Of a stretch of 64,000 nucleotides of DNA, positions 7,585 to 16,244 are shown in pieces (position 1 is the stretch's first letter; every line of letters begins with the position of its first letter). Position numbers and translations under genes: made by a program. Source of the DNA: Streptomyces flavofungini (lineage in GTDB: Bacteria > Actinomycetota > Actinomycetes > Streptomycetales > Streptomycetaceae). The notes beneath the pieces are model-generated. The model was not told the DNA's origin and searched no databases. It saw nothing but the letters and a program-made list of their open reading frames with translations. The stretch spans positions 2,451,001 through 2,515,000 of the forward strand of contig NZ_CP128846.1 of NCBI RefSeq assembly GCF_030388665.1, given 5' to 3'.

Positions 7585-8174
7585 GCGTGCTCCGGCAAGG
7601 CGTGAACCGTGCGACGCTCCTGTGCGCCGCGGTGGCGCTGCTCGGGTCGGGGGCCGCCCTGGCCACCACGGCGACCCCCGTCCGGGACCGGCTGCCGTCC
7701 GGCTGGCCGCGTCTGGGCACCGACCGCGTGTGGCTGGACGGCGCCGCGCTCGGGCGCTGGCGCGACCACGGCTGGTGGCCGCCCGTCGTGATCGCGGCCC
7801 TGGCCGTCGCCCTGGTGCTGTTCCTGTGCTGGGCCGCCCTCGAGGTCCGCGCGGGGCGGCTGCGGGTGCTCCCCCTGGGGCGGGACGGCGTCACCCTCGC
7901 GGGCCCGGCGCTGGCGGCGGCGATGGCCGAGCGCGTCCAGGCCGTCGACGGCGTGGCCCGTGCCCACGTGTGCCTCCGCGGGCGCCCGCACCGGCTGCGG
8001 GCCCGCATCACCCTGGTCCTCGCGGCCGACGGCTCGCCCCGCGCGGTGCTGCGCCAACTGTCCGGGCAGGCCGTCGCGGAGGCCCGCGCGGCGGCGGCAC
8101 CGCGCGCCCTGGAGGCGGAGGTGCGGATCGGGGTACGGACGCACAGGCCGCGCCGCCGCGTCCGCGTCCGCTGA
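7581..8174 (+). CDS. amaP: AmaP-like alkaline shock response membrane anchor protein
   Basis: A 197-residue protein with a membrane helix at about 10-30 (ATLLCAAVALLGSGAALA), a second at about 70-92 (WPPVVIAALAVALVLFLCWA), and a C-terminal cytoplasmic domain (AAAMAERVQAVDGVARAHV, ARITLVLAADGSPRAVLRQL). This is the layout of AmaP, which anchors Asp23 to the membrane in Staphylococcus. It is the last gene of the operon and starts within the stop of the previous gene (ATGA). The symbol rests on layout and context. Confidence 0.72.
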   Translation: MSVLRQGVNRATLLCAAVALLGSGAALATTATPVRDRLPSGWPRLGTDRVWLDGAALGRWRDHGWWPPVVIAALAVALVLFLCWAALEVRAGRLRVLPLGRDGVTLAGPALAAAMAERVQAVDGVARAHVCLRGRPHRLRARITLVLAADGSPRAVLRQLSGQAVAEARAAAAPRALEAEVRIGVRTHRPRRRVRVR

Positions 8175-8423
8175 ACACCGACGTGAGCACGCGCACCGTC
8201 CCGCGCGGGGGCGCCCTCCGCGCACTCACCGCGCCCGCACCCGCCTCGAACCCCGCCCCTCCGTAAGGACGTTCACGGGCACCGTGTCGAGGGTGTGCGA
8301 TGGACTCTCACATTCCGCGACTAGATTGCCTCCTGGCACCGCAGCGGCCGCGCGCGTCACGGCCCCCACCCCGCCACGCCCTCATCACGTCACACGTACA
8401 ACGTCACGCCAGGAGGCGATCAC
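8175..8423. other. Intergenic spacer before the methyltransferase gene
   Basis: About 250 bases between the amaP-like gene and the next gene. I see no gene. AGGAGGCGATC just before 8424 is the ribosome binding site of the next gene. Confidence 0.5.
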
Positions 8424-9275
8424 GTGACCGCGAGCCACTCTCCGCAGGAGCCGTCCCCGCAGGACTCGGCCGACGCGGCTGACGCCGTCCGGAACCGCAT
8501 CAACACCGCGCAGCCGCACACCGCCCGCATCTGGAACTACTGGCTCGGCGGCAAGGACAACTACGCGGTCGACCGTGAGGCGGGCGACAGCATCCGTGAA
8601 CTCCACCCGGGAATCGGCGATTACGCGCGCGCGGACCGGCTGTTCCTCGGCCGCGCGGTACGGCACTTGGTGGCCGACTGCGGCGTACGCCAGTTCCTCG
8701 ACATCGGCACCGGGCTGCCGACCGCGGACAACACGCACGAGGTGGCCCAGCGGATCGCTCCGGAGTCACGCGTCGTCTACGTAGACAACGATCCGCTGGT
8801 CCTCACCCACGCGCGTGCCCTGCTGACGAGTTCCCCCGAGGGCCGGACGGACTACCTGGACGCCGACATGCGCGACGTCGAGTCCGTCCTGGAACACGCC
8901 TCCCAGACGCTGGACTTCAGCCGTCCGGTCGCCTTGATGCTCCTGGGTGTCGTGATCTTCATCGAGGACGACAAGGAGGCCCTGGGTCTCGTACGCCGCA
9001 TCATGGACGCGCTGCCCTCGGGGAGCTATCTCGTCCTCTCGCACACGATCACCAGCCCGGCGATGCCGGACGTCGACGCGGCCGTGGCCTTCTGGAACGA
9101 GCACGGCACTCCGAAGCTGACGCAGCGCACTCCGGAGCAGGTCGCCAAGTTCTTCGACGGCCTCGAACTGCTGGAGCCCGGCGTGGTCTCCTGCTCGCGG
9201 TGGCGTCCGGAGCCGACGGAGCCCGGCGAGCCGGACGAGGTGGCGATGTTCGGCGGCGTAGCCCGCAAGCGATAG
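8424..9275 (+). CDS. SAM-dependent methyltransferase (Methyltransf_19/DUF574 family)
   Basis: A 283-residue protein of the Streptomyces-rich S-adenosyl methyltransferase family PF04672. Diagnostic segments are ARIWNYWLGGKDNYAVDREAG near the N-terminus, the SAM-binding strand QFLDIGTGLPTADNTHEVAQ, ESRVVYVDNDPLVLTHARAL, and YLDADMRDVESVL. The GTG start at 8424 has a strong AGGAGG site. Members occur in many copies per Streptomyces genome and their substrates are mostly unknown. It stands alone between operons. Confidence 0.88.
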   Translation: MTASHSPQEPSPQDSADAADAVRNRINTAQPHTARIWNYWLGGKDNYAVDREAGDSIRELHPGIGDYARADRLFLGRAVRHLVADCGVRQFLDIGTGLPTADNTHEVAQRIAPESRVVYVDNDPLVLTHARALLTSSPEGRTDYLDADMRDVESVLEHASQTLDFSRPVALMLLGVVIFIEDDKEALGLVRRIMDALPSGSYLVLSHTITSPAMPDVDAAVAFWNEHGTPKLTQRTPEQVAKFFDGLELLEPGVVSCSRWRPEPTEPGEPDEVAMFGGVARKR

Positions 9276-9533
9276 AACGCGCGCCCCACGGGCCACGCAC
9301 CGCACAGGCCGCCGAGGCGGTGGCGCCGCTCGGCGGACCCCCACCGGGTCGAGGTCGACGGGCCTGCCCGAGGGCGTCGCGCCGCGCGAGCGCCTGATGG
9401 TCCTGCTCTGCGCCGAGCCGCTGCGCGCCGCTGCCCCAGCAGGAGCAGGACTCCCTCCAGGACCTGCTCCAACGTCCTGTCGACCGCTGAGAATTCGGTT
9501 TCCCCGGAGGGTGCGACAACGAAGAATGCCTGC
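9276..9533 (+). other. Spacer with a possible remnant of a regulator gene
   Basis: No intact gene is visible. The frame ending at a TGA at 9488-9490 reads LPQQEQDSLQDLLQRPVDR, which resembles the last helix of a MarR-type regulator. An adjacent frame reads GLPEGVAPRERLMVLL just upstream. This could be the frameshifted end of a decayed gene. Confidence 0.25.
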
Positions 9534-10496
9534 ATGACGACGCCCACTGACGAGCCCCACCAGCACGGCAAGCTGCACGCCGGGGAGCCGGGCATCGACG
9601 TACCGCTGGTCCGAAAGCTGCTCGCGGCCCAGTTCCCGCAGTGGGCGCACCTGCCCGTCGAGCCGTTCCCTTCGTCAGGGACCGTCAACGCCGTGTTCCG
9701 GCTCGGCGACGCCATGGCCGTGCGCATGCCCCGGATCGCCGGAGGCGCCGCGGACGTGGCCCAGGAGAGCCGCTGGCTGCCCTGGCTCGCGCCTCGGCTC
9801 CCGGCGACGATCCCTGCCGTGCTGGGCCGCGGCGAGCCGGGCGAGGGGTATCCGTGGGCCTGGTCCGTCCACAGGTGGCTCGACGGCGAGAACCCGGCCG
9901 TCGGGGCACTCACCGCGCCCGACGCGCTCGCAGCGGACCTCGCCGCGTTCGTCACGGCCATGCGCCACCTCGACACCACGGATGCTCCGCCCGCCCACCG
10001 CGGGGCGCCCGTGGAGGCGGAGGACGCCGAGACGCGTGCGGCGATCGAGGAACTGCGACGGCCGGGTCGGCCGTCGGCGCCCGCTCCCGCCGTCGACACC
10101 CGCATCGACGTGGACGCCGCCACCGCCGTCTGGGAAGCGACTCTCCGCACCCCCGACTGGGGCGCCCCGCCCGTGTGGGTCCACTCCGACCTCATGCCCG
10201 GCAACCTGCTGGTCCGCGAAGGACGCCTCCATGCAGTGATCGACTTCGGGACGGCAGGCGTGGGCGACCCCGCCTGCGACCTGATCGTCGCCTGGAACCT
10301 ACTGCCCGCCGACGCGCGCGAGACGTTCCGTGCCGCCACCGGCGTGGACGACGCGACGTGGGCGCGCGGGCGCGGCCACGCGCTGTCCATGGCGCTCATC
10401 CAGCTGCCGTACTACGCCGTCACGAACCCGGCGCTCGCCGCCAACGCGCGCCATGTGATCCACGAGGTCCTCGCCGACCACGCACGCGGCGCCTGA
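9534..10496 (+). CDS. Aminoglycoside phosphotransferase (APH) family kinase
   Basis: A 320-residue kinase-fold protein. It has a nucleotide-binding N-lobe (SGTVNAVFRLGDAMAVRMPR) and the APH catalytic loop VHSDLMPGNLLV, where the Asp is the catalytic base and the Asn binds metal. The metal-binding segment AVIDFGTAGVGDPACDLI, equivalent to DFG, follows. Family members phosphorylate aminoglycosides, choline, homoserine and other small molecules; nothing in the sequence fixes the substrate. It starts at the ATG at 9534 and is probably transcribed alone. Confidence 0.85.
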   Translation: MTTPTDEPHQHGKLHAGEPGIDVPLVRKLLAAQFPQWAHLPVEPFPSSGTVNAVFRLGDAMAVRMPRIAGGAADVAQESRWLPWLAPRLPATIPAVLGRGEPGEGYPWAWSVHRWLDGENPAVGALTAPDALAADLAAFVTAMRHLDTTDAPPAHRGAPVEAEDAETRAAIEELRRPGRPSAPAPAVDTRIDVDAATAVWEATLRTPDWGAPPVWVHSDLMPGNLLVREGRLHAVIDFGTAGVGDPACDLIVAWNLLPADARETFRAATGVDDATWARGRGHALSMALIQLPYYAVTNPALAANARHVIHEVLADHARGA

Positions 10497-10543
10497 CACC
10501 GGAGTGGCCCGGGCCCGGCACTCCGGAGTGGCCAGGGCCCGGC
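10497..10543. repeat. Tandem duplication directly after the APH stop codon
   Basis: Two imperfect copies of a 22-24 bp unit (CCGGAGTGGCC, then C or A, then GGGCCCGG) follow the TGA at 10494-10496 without a gap. GC-rich and self-complementary in parts, it could also act as a terminator. Confidence 0.6.
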
Positions 10544-10682
10544 CCGCACCGGCACAGCGCGGCGTGCACCACCCCGTACCGGTAGGACCCCGCGGCCCGC
10601 CCCGCACCGGCACGCCCCCCCACCGGGTGCCGGCACAGCCCGCCCTGGCCAGCACGCAGCGTGAGGTGGCAGGATCGCGCCC

Positions 10683-11678
10683 ATGTTCGCGGCCCTGTCC
10701 CACCTCAGCCGGCGCCGGGCCCTGCAGGCCTCGGCGGCGGCCCTCGTGGTGTTCGGGCTGCTCCTGTGGTGGCTGCTCCCGGTGGGTGAGAGTTCGCCGC
10801 AGGGCCGGATGACCTTCAGTACGGGAGTCAAGGGCGCCGTCTACGAGACGTACGGGAAACTGCTGCGCAACGCCGCCGCCGACGACATGCCGGACGTCGA
10901 CATCGACCTGCTCAACAGCCAGGGCTCGCAGCAGAACGTCGAGCGCGTCGCGACGGGCAAGGCCGACTTCACCATCGCGGCGGCCGACGCCGTGGAGAAG
11001 TACCGCCTGGAGGACCGTCCCGGCGCGGACCGGCTCCAGGGCTGCGCGCGCCTGTACGACGACTATGTGCAGCTCGTCGTGCGGCGCTCGTCCGAGATCG
11101 AGCGGGCGCGGGACCTGCGCGGCCAACGGGTCGCCGTGGGGCAGCCGCGCTCGGGTGTGCGGCTGATCGCCGAACGGGTCCTGAAGGCCGCGGGGCTGCG
11201 CCTGGACAAGGACGTCGAGGCACGGCCCGCGGGCATAGACACCGCTCCCGAGCTGCTGCGGAACGGCGACATCGACGCGTTCTTCTGGTCGGGCGGGCTG
11301 CCCACCAGCTCGGTCCGGGAGCTGTCCGAGGGCCTCGCCGTCCGCCTCGTACCGCTCGGCGACCTCGTCAACGCGCTGCACAAGCAGGGCGGCGCGTCCC
11401 GCTACTACCGCGCCGCCACCATGCCGGCCGACGCCTACCCGCAGGCCCAGCAGAGCGCGTCCGTGCCGACGCTGGCCGTGGCGAACCTCCTGGTGACCAC
11501 CGACCGGGCCGACCCGGAGCTCACGGAGGGGCTGACCCGGACCGTCATCGACAGCCGGGACCACATCGGCGCGCAGGTGCACGCGGCCCAACTGGTGGAC
11601 CTGCGCACGGCCCTGTACACCGACCCCCTCACCCTGCACGAGGGCGCGCGGCGCTACTACCGCTCGGTCAAGCCCTGA
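10683..11678 (+). CDS. TAXI family TRAP transporter solute-binding protein
   Basis: A 331-residue exported protein. A basic start with a hydrophobic helix (ALQASAAALVVFGLLLWWLL, about 14-34) is an uncleaved anchor or signal peptide. The TAXI fold follows: FSTGVKGAVYETYGKLLRN, VDIDLLNSQGSQQNVERVATGKADFTIAAADA, LRGQRVAVGQPRSGVRLIAE and ELLRNGDIDAFFWSGGLPTS. Family members bind small organic acids or amino acids. No membrane subunits of a TRAP transporter are adjacent. A sensor kinase/response regulator pair is convergent immediately downstream; in several actinobacteria TAXI proteins accompany such systems, so a sensing role is possible. Confidence 0.88.
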   Translation: MFAALSHLSRRRALQASAAALVVFGLLLWWLLPVGESSPQGRMTFSTGVKGAVYETYGKLLRNAAADDMPDVDIDLLNSQGSQQNVERVATGKADFTIAAADAVEKYRLEDRPGADRLQGCARLYDDYVQLVVRRSSEIERARDLRGQRVAVGQPRSGVRLIAERVLKAAGLRLDKDVEARPAGIDTAPELLRNGDIDAFFWSGGLPTSSVRELSEGLAVRLVPLGDLVNALHKQGGASRYYRAATMPADAYPQAQQSASVPTLAVANLLVTTDRADPELTEGLTRTVIDSRDHIGAQVHAAQLVDLRTALYTDPLTLHEGARRYYRSVKP

Positions 11679-11680
11679 GG

Positions 11681-11740
11681 CACCGCTCCCCACCCGACCG
11701 CGCCACTCCCCACCCGACCACGCCGCTCTCAGCCCGACCG
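11681..11740. repeat. 20-bp tandem repeat, three copies, after the TAXI gene
   Basis: Three copies of a 20-base unit containing CTCCCCACCCGACC (third copy degenerate) start at about 11681, 11701 and 11721, directly after the stop at 11676-11678. The remainder of the spacer to 11819 is GC-rich with no gene. Confidence 0.65.
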
Positions 11741-11819
11741 GCCCGCCCTGGAGCCGGACCGCCTCCGCGCAAGCCCACAGCGCCGCCCAGCCGCACCCGA
11801 CCCGCCCCGCGCCCCCGCA

Positions 11820-13253
11820 CTACTTCCGCGCCGCCGCCCCCTGCCCCTCCGGCGCCTGCCGCGGAACGCCGACCGTCACCTTCAGGCCCTGGGGTTCATG
11901 GCGCTCGTACGACATCGTGCCGCCGCCCGACGCGAGCAGGGCCCGTGAGATCGACAGGCCGAGGCCCGAACCCTTGACGTTCTGGTGGCGGTTGCTGCGC
12001 CAGAAGCGGTCGCCGATGCGGGACAGTTCGTCGTCGGACAGGCCCGGGCCGCCGTCGGTGATGACGATCGTGGTCCTGGAGTCGGCGGCGGTGACGCGCA
12101 CCCGCACCTCCGCTCCCTCCGGGGTGAACTTCAGGGCGTTGTCGATCACCGCGTCCAGGGCGCTGGACAGGGCGATCGGGTCCGCCCAGCCGGTCGTCGC
12201 CGGGCACTCCCCGGTCAGCCGCACGCCCCGCTCCTCGGCGAGCGGCCGCCAGGCGGCGACGCGCTCGGCCGCCAGCTCGCCGATGTCCGCGAGCTGGAGA
12301 TCCGCCGCCGCGTGTTCCGCGAGCGCCAGGCCGAGCAGGTCGTCGAGGACCTGCGCGAGGCGCTTGCCTTCGGTGCGCACCGAGGCGATCTCCTCGTTGC
12401 CCTCGGGCAGTTCGAGGGCCAGGAGCTCGATGCGGAGCAGCAGGGCGGACAGCGGGTTGCGCAGTTGGTGCGAGGCGTCGGCGACGAAGGCGCGCTGCTG
12501 CTCGAGGACGTCTTCGACGTTGTCGGCCATCTCGTTGAACGACCGGGCCAGGCGCCTCAGTTCCGGCGGGCCGCCGGCGGCCGCGACGCGGGAGGCGAGG
12601 CGGCCGGTGGCGATGTCGTGGGTGGTGGCGTCCAGGACCCGCACCGGGCGCAGGACCCAGCCGGTGAGGCGCAGCGCGGCGCCGACCGCGAGGAGCATGG
12701 CGGCGGACTCGCCCGCTCCGATGAGCAGCCAGCCGTGCAGGGTCTTGGCGCGCATGCGTCCGGTGGGCGAGTCGGTGACGACGACGGCCACGACGTCGCC
12801 GTCGCGGATCACCGGTGAGGCGACCACGATGCGTCCGCCCTCGTTCCAGGGCCACACCTGGGGCGGGTTGTGGCTGCCTCGGGAGCGCAGGGCCTCTTCG
12901 AAGGCGTCGCTCACGTCCCCACCACCGGTGGGCAGGTACCAGTCGCCGGGGGCGTGCGCCATGGGGAAGCGGTCGCGGAAGAACACGCCCGCTTTGATGC
13001 CGTACACCTCGTGGTAGTAGTCGAGTTCCTTCTGGAGGGTCTCGCGCCGCTCGTCCTTGTCGCGCACCCGTGAGCCGGAGGGGCGCTGGGTGACGAACTG
13101 CGCGAGCGCGGCGAAGCGCGCCGTGTCGTCGATGCGGTCGACGACCACCTTCTGCTGCTGCGCCGACGCCACGCTGACCGCGAGCGGGAAGCCCAGGGCG
13201 AGCAGCACGCCGGCCATGAGGACGATGAGGAGCGGGAGGAGGCGGGCGCGCAC
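11820..13253 (-). CDS. Two-component sensor histidine kinase
   Basis: The 477-residue protein has a membrane helix at about 5-27 and an extracellular sensor region to about 165. A second helix at about 172-198 leads into a HAMP domain (WVLRPVRVLDATTHDIATGRL). A HisKA domain contains the phosphoaccepting His262 in FVADASHQLRNPLSALLL, and an HATPase domain has VIDNALKFTP and DGGPGLSDDEL. It starts at a GTG nine bases after the stop of the response regulator gene, so the two are one operon. The signal is not known; the convergent TAXI protein is a candidate partner. Confidence 0.9.
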   Translation of the reverse strand: MRARLLPLLIVLMAGVLLALGFPLAVSVASAQQQKVVVDRIDDTARFAALAQFVTQRPSGSRVRDKDERRETLQKELDYYHEVYGIKAGVFFRDRFPMAHAPGDWYLPTGGGDVSDAFEEALRSRGSHNPPQVWPWNEGGRIVVASPVIRDGDVVAVVVTDSPTGRMRAKTLHGWLLIGAGESAAMLLAVGAALRLTGWVLRPVRVLDATTHDIATGRLASRVAAAGGPPELRRLARSFNEMADNVEDVLEQQRAFVADASHQLRNPLSALLLRIELLALELPEGNEEIASVRTEGKRLAQVLDDLLGLALAEHAAADLQLADIGELAAERVAAWRPLAEERGVRLTGECPATTGWADPIALSSALDAVIDNALKFTPEGAEVRVRVTAADSRTTIVITDGGPGLSDDELSRIGDRFWRSNRHQNVKGSGLGLSISRALLASGGGTMSYERHEPQGLKVTVGVPRQAPEGQGAAARK

Positions 13254-13262
13254 CTGTGCCCG

Positions 13263-13952
13263 CTACGACGCCGGGGCGACGAGCCGGTAGCCGACTCCGC
13301 GCACGGTCTCGATCAGAGCGGGCATGTGCAGCTTGGCACGCAGGGACGCCACGTGCACCTCCAGCGTGCGCCCCGTGCCCTCCCAGCTCGTGCGCCACAC
13401 CTCGCTGATGATCTGCTCCCGCCGGAAGACGACGCCGGGGCGCTGGGCGAGCAGCGCGAGCAGGTCGAACTCCTTGCGGGTCAGCTGAACCACGTCGCCG
13501 TCCACGCTGACCTGCCGGGTGGGCAGTTCGATGCGGACGCTGCCGAGCCTGAGCTCGGTGTCGGCGGGCTTCTTCTCGACGCCGGTCGAGGGGCGGCGGA
13601 TGACGGCGTGGATGCGGGCGATGAGTTCCCCGGTGTCGTACGGCTTCACTACGTAGTCGTCGGCTCCGAGGTTGAGGCCGTGGATGCGGGAGCGTACGTC
13701 GGCGCGGGCGGTGACCATGATGACGGGGATGGAGGTGCGCTTGCGGATCTTTCCGCAGACCTCGTAGCCGTCCTGGTCGGGTAGGCCGAGGTCGAGGAGC
13801 ACGACTCCGAAGGGCGCCGCTTCGCCGGGCAGCAGGGCCTGCAGGGCCTCCTCGCCGCTGCGGGCGTGGGTGACGGCGAAGCCGTGGCGGGCCAGGACCG
13901 CGGACAGGGCGGCGGCCACGTGGTCGTCGTCCTCGACGAGCAGCAGTCTCAT
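13263..13952 (-). CDS. OmpR-family response regulator
   Basis: A 229-residue regulator. The receiver domain has the acidic pair in LLVEDDDHV, the phosphoacceptor Asp54 in VVLLDLGLPDQDG, and Lys in VVKPYDTGEL. The C-terminal winged helix (LTRKEFDLLALLAQRPGVVFRREQI, then TLEVHVASLRAKL and VRGVGYRLV) binds DNA. I use the ATG at 13952, which has GGAGGGA ten bases upstream, in place of the longer frame from 13991. It is cotranscribed with the kinase downstream. Confidence 0.92.
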   Translation of the reverse strand: MRLLLVEDDDHVAAALSAVLARHGFAVTHARSGEEALQALLPGEAAPFGVVLLDLGLPDQDGYEVCGKIRKRTSIPVIMVTARADVRSRIHGLNLGADDYVVKPYDTGELIARIHAVIRRPSTGVEKKPADTELRLGSVRIELPTRQVSVDGDVVQLTRKEFDLLALLAQRPGVVFRREQIISEVWRTSWEGTGRTLEVHVASLRAKLHMPALIETVRGVGYRLVAPAS

Positions 13953-14314
13953 GCGGTCTCCCTCCAGCCCATCGGCCCCCCACTCGTTCATCGGTCGTTC
14001 CGTTCCCGCTCACGCGGTGCCGCACGTGCGTTCGCGGCCATCGGGCACGCGCGCGTGCGCGCGGAATTTTCAGCGGCATACGTGCGCACGAATGCGCCCA
14101 AGGCATCCACGCCGATGGATAAGGACCGCGTCAAGGCCCTTAGGGTCACGGACACGTTCCGTTATGCACCCGGTACGCAGCCGGGGCGCCCCCTTCACGC
14201 GGAGTGTCCGGTTGCGGCCGGATCGTTATGCTCAATTTCCCCTCAGATGTAATGACGCTGGTCGCACCGGGTTACTACTGTCCTCCCAACCCGAGGAGGA
14301 TGGAGCAACAAGCC
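13953..14314. other. Divergent promoter region between the response regulator and gluA
   Basis: This 362-base spacer must contain promoters for the leftward regulator operon and the rightward glu operon. Its sequence is less GC-rich than the genes around it. I could not pick out a convincing -35/-10 pair. No gene is visible. Confidence 0.5.
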
Positions 14315-15091
14315 GTGACCGAAGTATCGGTGACCAAGGACGCCAAGCCCGCGGCGGACGACCTTGTCGTGCTGAAGGGTGTCAACAAGCACTTCGGCGC
14401 CCTGCACGTCCTCCAGGACATCGACCTGACCATCACCCGTGGCGAGGTCGTCGTCGTGATCGGTCCCTCCGGGTCGGGCAAGTCGACGCTGTGCCGCACC
14501 ATCAACCGCCTGGAGACCGTCGATTCGGGAGCGATCTCGATCGACGGCAAGCCGCTGCCCCAGGAGGGCAAGGAACTGGCCCGGCTCCGCGCGGACGTGG
14601 GCATGGTCTTCCAGTCCTTCAATCTCTTCGCGCACAAGACCGTGCTGGAGAACGTGATGCTGGGCCAGACCAAGGTGCGCAGGACGCCCAAGGCGGAGGC
14701 GGAGGAGAAGGCCCGCACCCTGCTCGACCGGGTGGGTGTCGGCTCCCAGGCCGACAAGTACCCCGCGCAGCTCTCCGGCGGCCAGCAGCAACGCGTCGCG
14801 ATCGCCCGCGCGTTGGCGATGGGACCCAAGGTGATGCTCTTCGACGAGCCCACCTCGGCCCTCGACCCCGAGATGATCAACGAGGTCCTCGAGGTCATGC
14901 AGCAGCTCGCCCGGGACGGGATGACCATGGTGGTCGTCACGCACGAGATGGGCTTCGCCCGCTCGGCGGCCAACCGTGTCGTCTTCATGGCGGACGGCCG
15001 CATCGTCGAAGAGGCCGTACCGGACCAGTTCTTCAACAATCCGCGCAGCGACCGCGCCAAGGACTTCCTTTCGAAGATCCTGCATCACTGA
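14315..15091 (+). CDS. gluA: Glutamate ABC transporter ATP-binding protein
   Basis: A 258-residue ATPase of the polar amino acid uptake family, which powers import through GluCD. It has Walker [10 protein letters not shown], the Q-loop [14 protein letters not shown], signature LSGGQQQR, Walker [13 protein letters not shown] and the switch His in THEMGF. I chose the GTG at 14315 (VTEVSVTKD) because the upstream ATG at 14300 touches the GAGGAGG site with no spacing. It is the first gene of gluABCD, an order known from Streptomyces and Corynebacterium. Confidence 0.9.
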   Translation: MTEVSVTKDAKPAADDLVVLKGVNKHFGALHVLQDIDLTITRGEVVVVIGPSGSGKSTLCRTINRLETVDSGAISIDGKPLPQEGKELARLRADVGMVFQSFNLFAHKTVLENVMLGQTKVRRTPKAEAEEKARTLLDRVGVGSQADKYPAQLSGGQQQRVAIARALAMGPKVMLFDEPTSALDPEMINEVLEVMQQLARDGMTMVVVTHEMGFARSAANRVVFMADGRIVEEAVPDQFFNNPRSDRAKDFLSKILHH

Positions 15092-15214
15092 CGCGCACCC
15101 GCGTGCGACCCGTCGGCACGGCCCGTGCGCCGAGGACGCCGGGGACGCCACCTTCGATGCCAGGACGCACCACAGCGTCTCCCTCAACCTCCGCCGAAAC
15201 AAAGGATGTCCACC

Positions 15215-16135
15215 ATGAAGGTTCGCAAGTCCGCCGCCGCGGCGGCGGTGATCGCCGCTCTCGCCCTGACCGCCACCGCCTGCGGCGGTGACTCCGGGAC
15301 CGCCGGTGACAAGCCGAAGGGCGGCGCCGGCGGCAAGGACCAGCCGAAGCTGCCCACGTACACGGTCGCCAAGGACGTCAAGATCGACTCGCCGACCCTG
15401 AAGAAGGCCCAGAAGGACGGCGAGATCGTCTTCGGCGCCAAGAACGACCAGCCGTTCCTCGGCTTCGAGGACACCGACGGCAAGCGCTCCGGCTTCGACA
15501 TCGAGATCGCCAAGATGGTCGCTGCCGACCTCGGCTTCCCCGCGAACAAGGTCAAGTTCGAGACGATCGACTCGAACGTGCGCGAGACGGCCATCTCCAA
15601 GGGCCAGGTCGACCTCTACGTAGGCACGTACACGATCAACGACGAGCGCAAGAAGCAGGTCGGGTTCGCCGGACCGTACTTCATGGCCGGTGCCGACCTG
15701 CTCGTCCGCAAGGACGACAAGGCCATCACGGGCCCGAAGTCCGTCAAGGGCAAGACGGTCTGCTCCATCAAGGGCTCGACGCCGCTGCAGGAGATCAAGA
15801 AGCCCAAGTACGGCGCCAAGACCGTCGAGCTGTCCAAGTACTCCGAGTGCGTCCAGCAGCTGCTGAACAAGGAGGTCGACGCCGTCACCACCGACGACGC
15901 GATCCTCAAGGGCTACGCCGCCCAGCGCCCGGAGAAGCTGAAGGTCGTCGGTGACCCCTTCACGAAGGAGCCGTACGGCGTCGGCATGAACAAGGACGAC
16001 AAGGCCCTGCGGGACGCCGTCGCCGACGCCCTCGAGGCGCACCAGAAGAACGGTGACTACAAGAAGGCGTACGACGCGACCCTCGGCCTGTCCGGCTCCC
16101 CCTACCAGGAGCCCCCGGCGCTCGAGCGCTACTGA
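15215..16135 (+). CDS. gluB: Glutamate ABC transporter substrate-binding lipoprotein
   Basis: A 306-residue exported binding protein. The signal peptide (MKVRKSAAAAAVIAALA) ends in the lipobox LTATAC, so the mature protein is probably lipid-anchored at Cys. The body is a family 3 solute-binding domain: GEIVFGAKNDQPFLGFED, RSGFDIEIAKMVAADLGF, DLYVGTYTINDERKKQV and VNKEVDAVTTDD-type segments. AAAGGA eight bases before the ATG at 15215 favours this start over the ATG at 15206. It lies between gluA and gluC. Confidence 0.92.
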   Translation: MKVRKSAAAAAVIAALALTATACGGDSGTAGDKPKGGAGGKDQPKLPTYTVAKDVKIDSPTLKKAQKDGEIVFGAKNDQPFLGFEDTDGKRSGFDIEIAKMVAADLGFPANKVKFETIDSNVRETAISKGQVDLYVGTYTINDERKKQVGFAGPYFMAGADLLVRKDDKAITGPKSVKGKTVCSIKGSTPLQEIKKPKYGAKTVELSKYSECVQQLLNKEVDAVTTDDAILKGYAAQRPEKLKVVGDPFTKEPYGVGMNKDDKALRDAVADALEAHQKNGDYKKAYDATLGLSGSPYQEPPALERY

Positions 16136-16244
16136 CAACTCCGTCCGATCCACCGGCACTGAGCGTCGCGCCCTGTGGGTGTCGTCACGGCACCCACAGG
16201 GCGCGGCAGCTCCGCCCGACAGCAGCCGCCGCTAGGACATCTCC

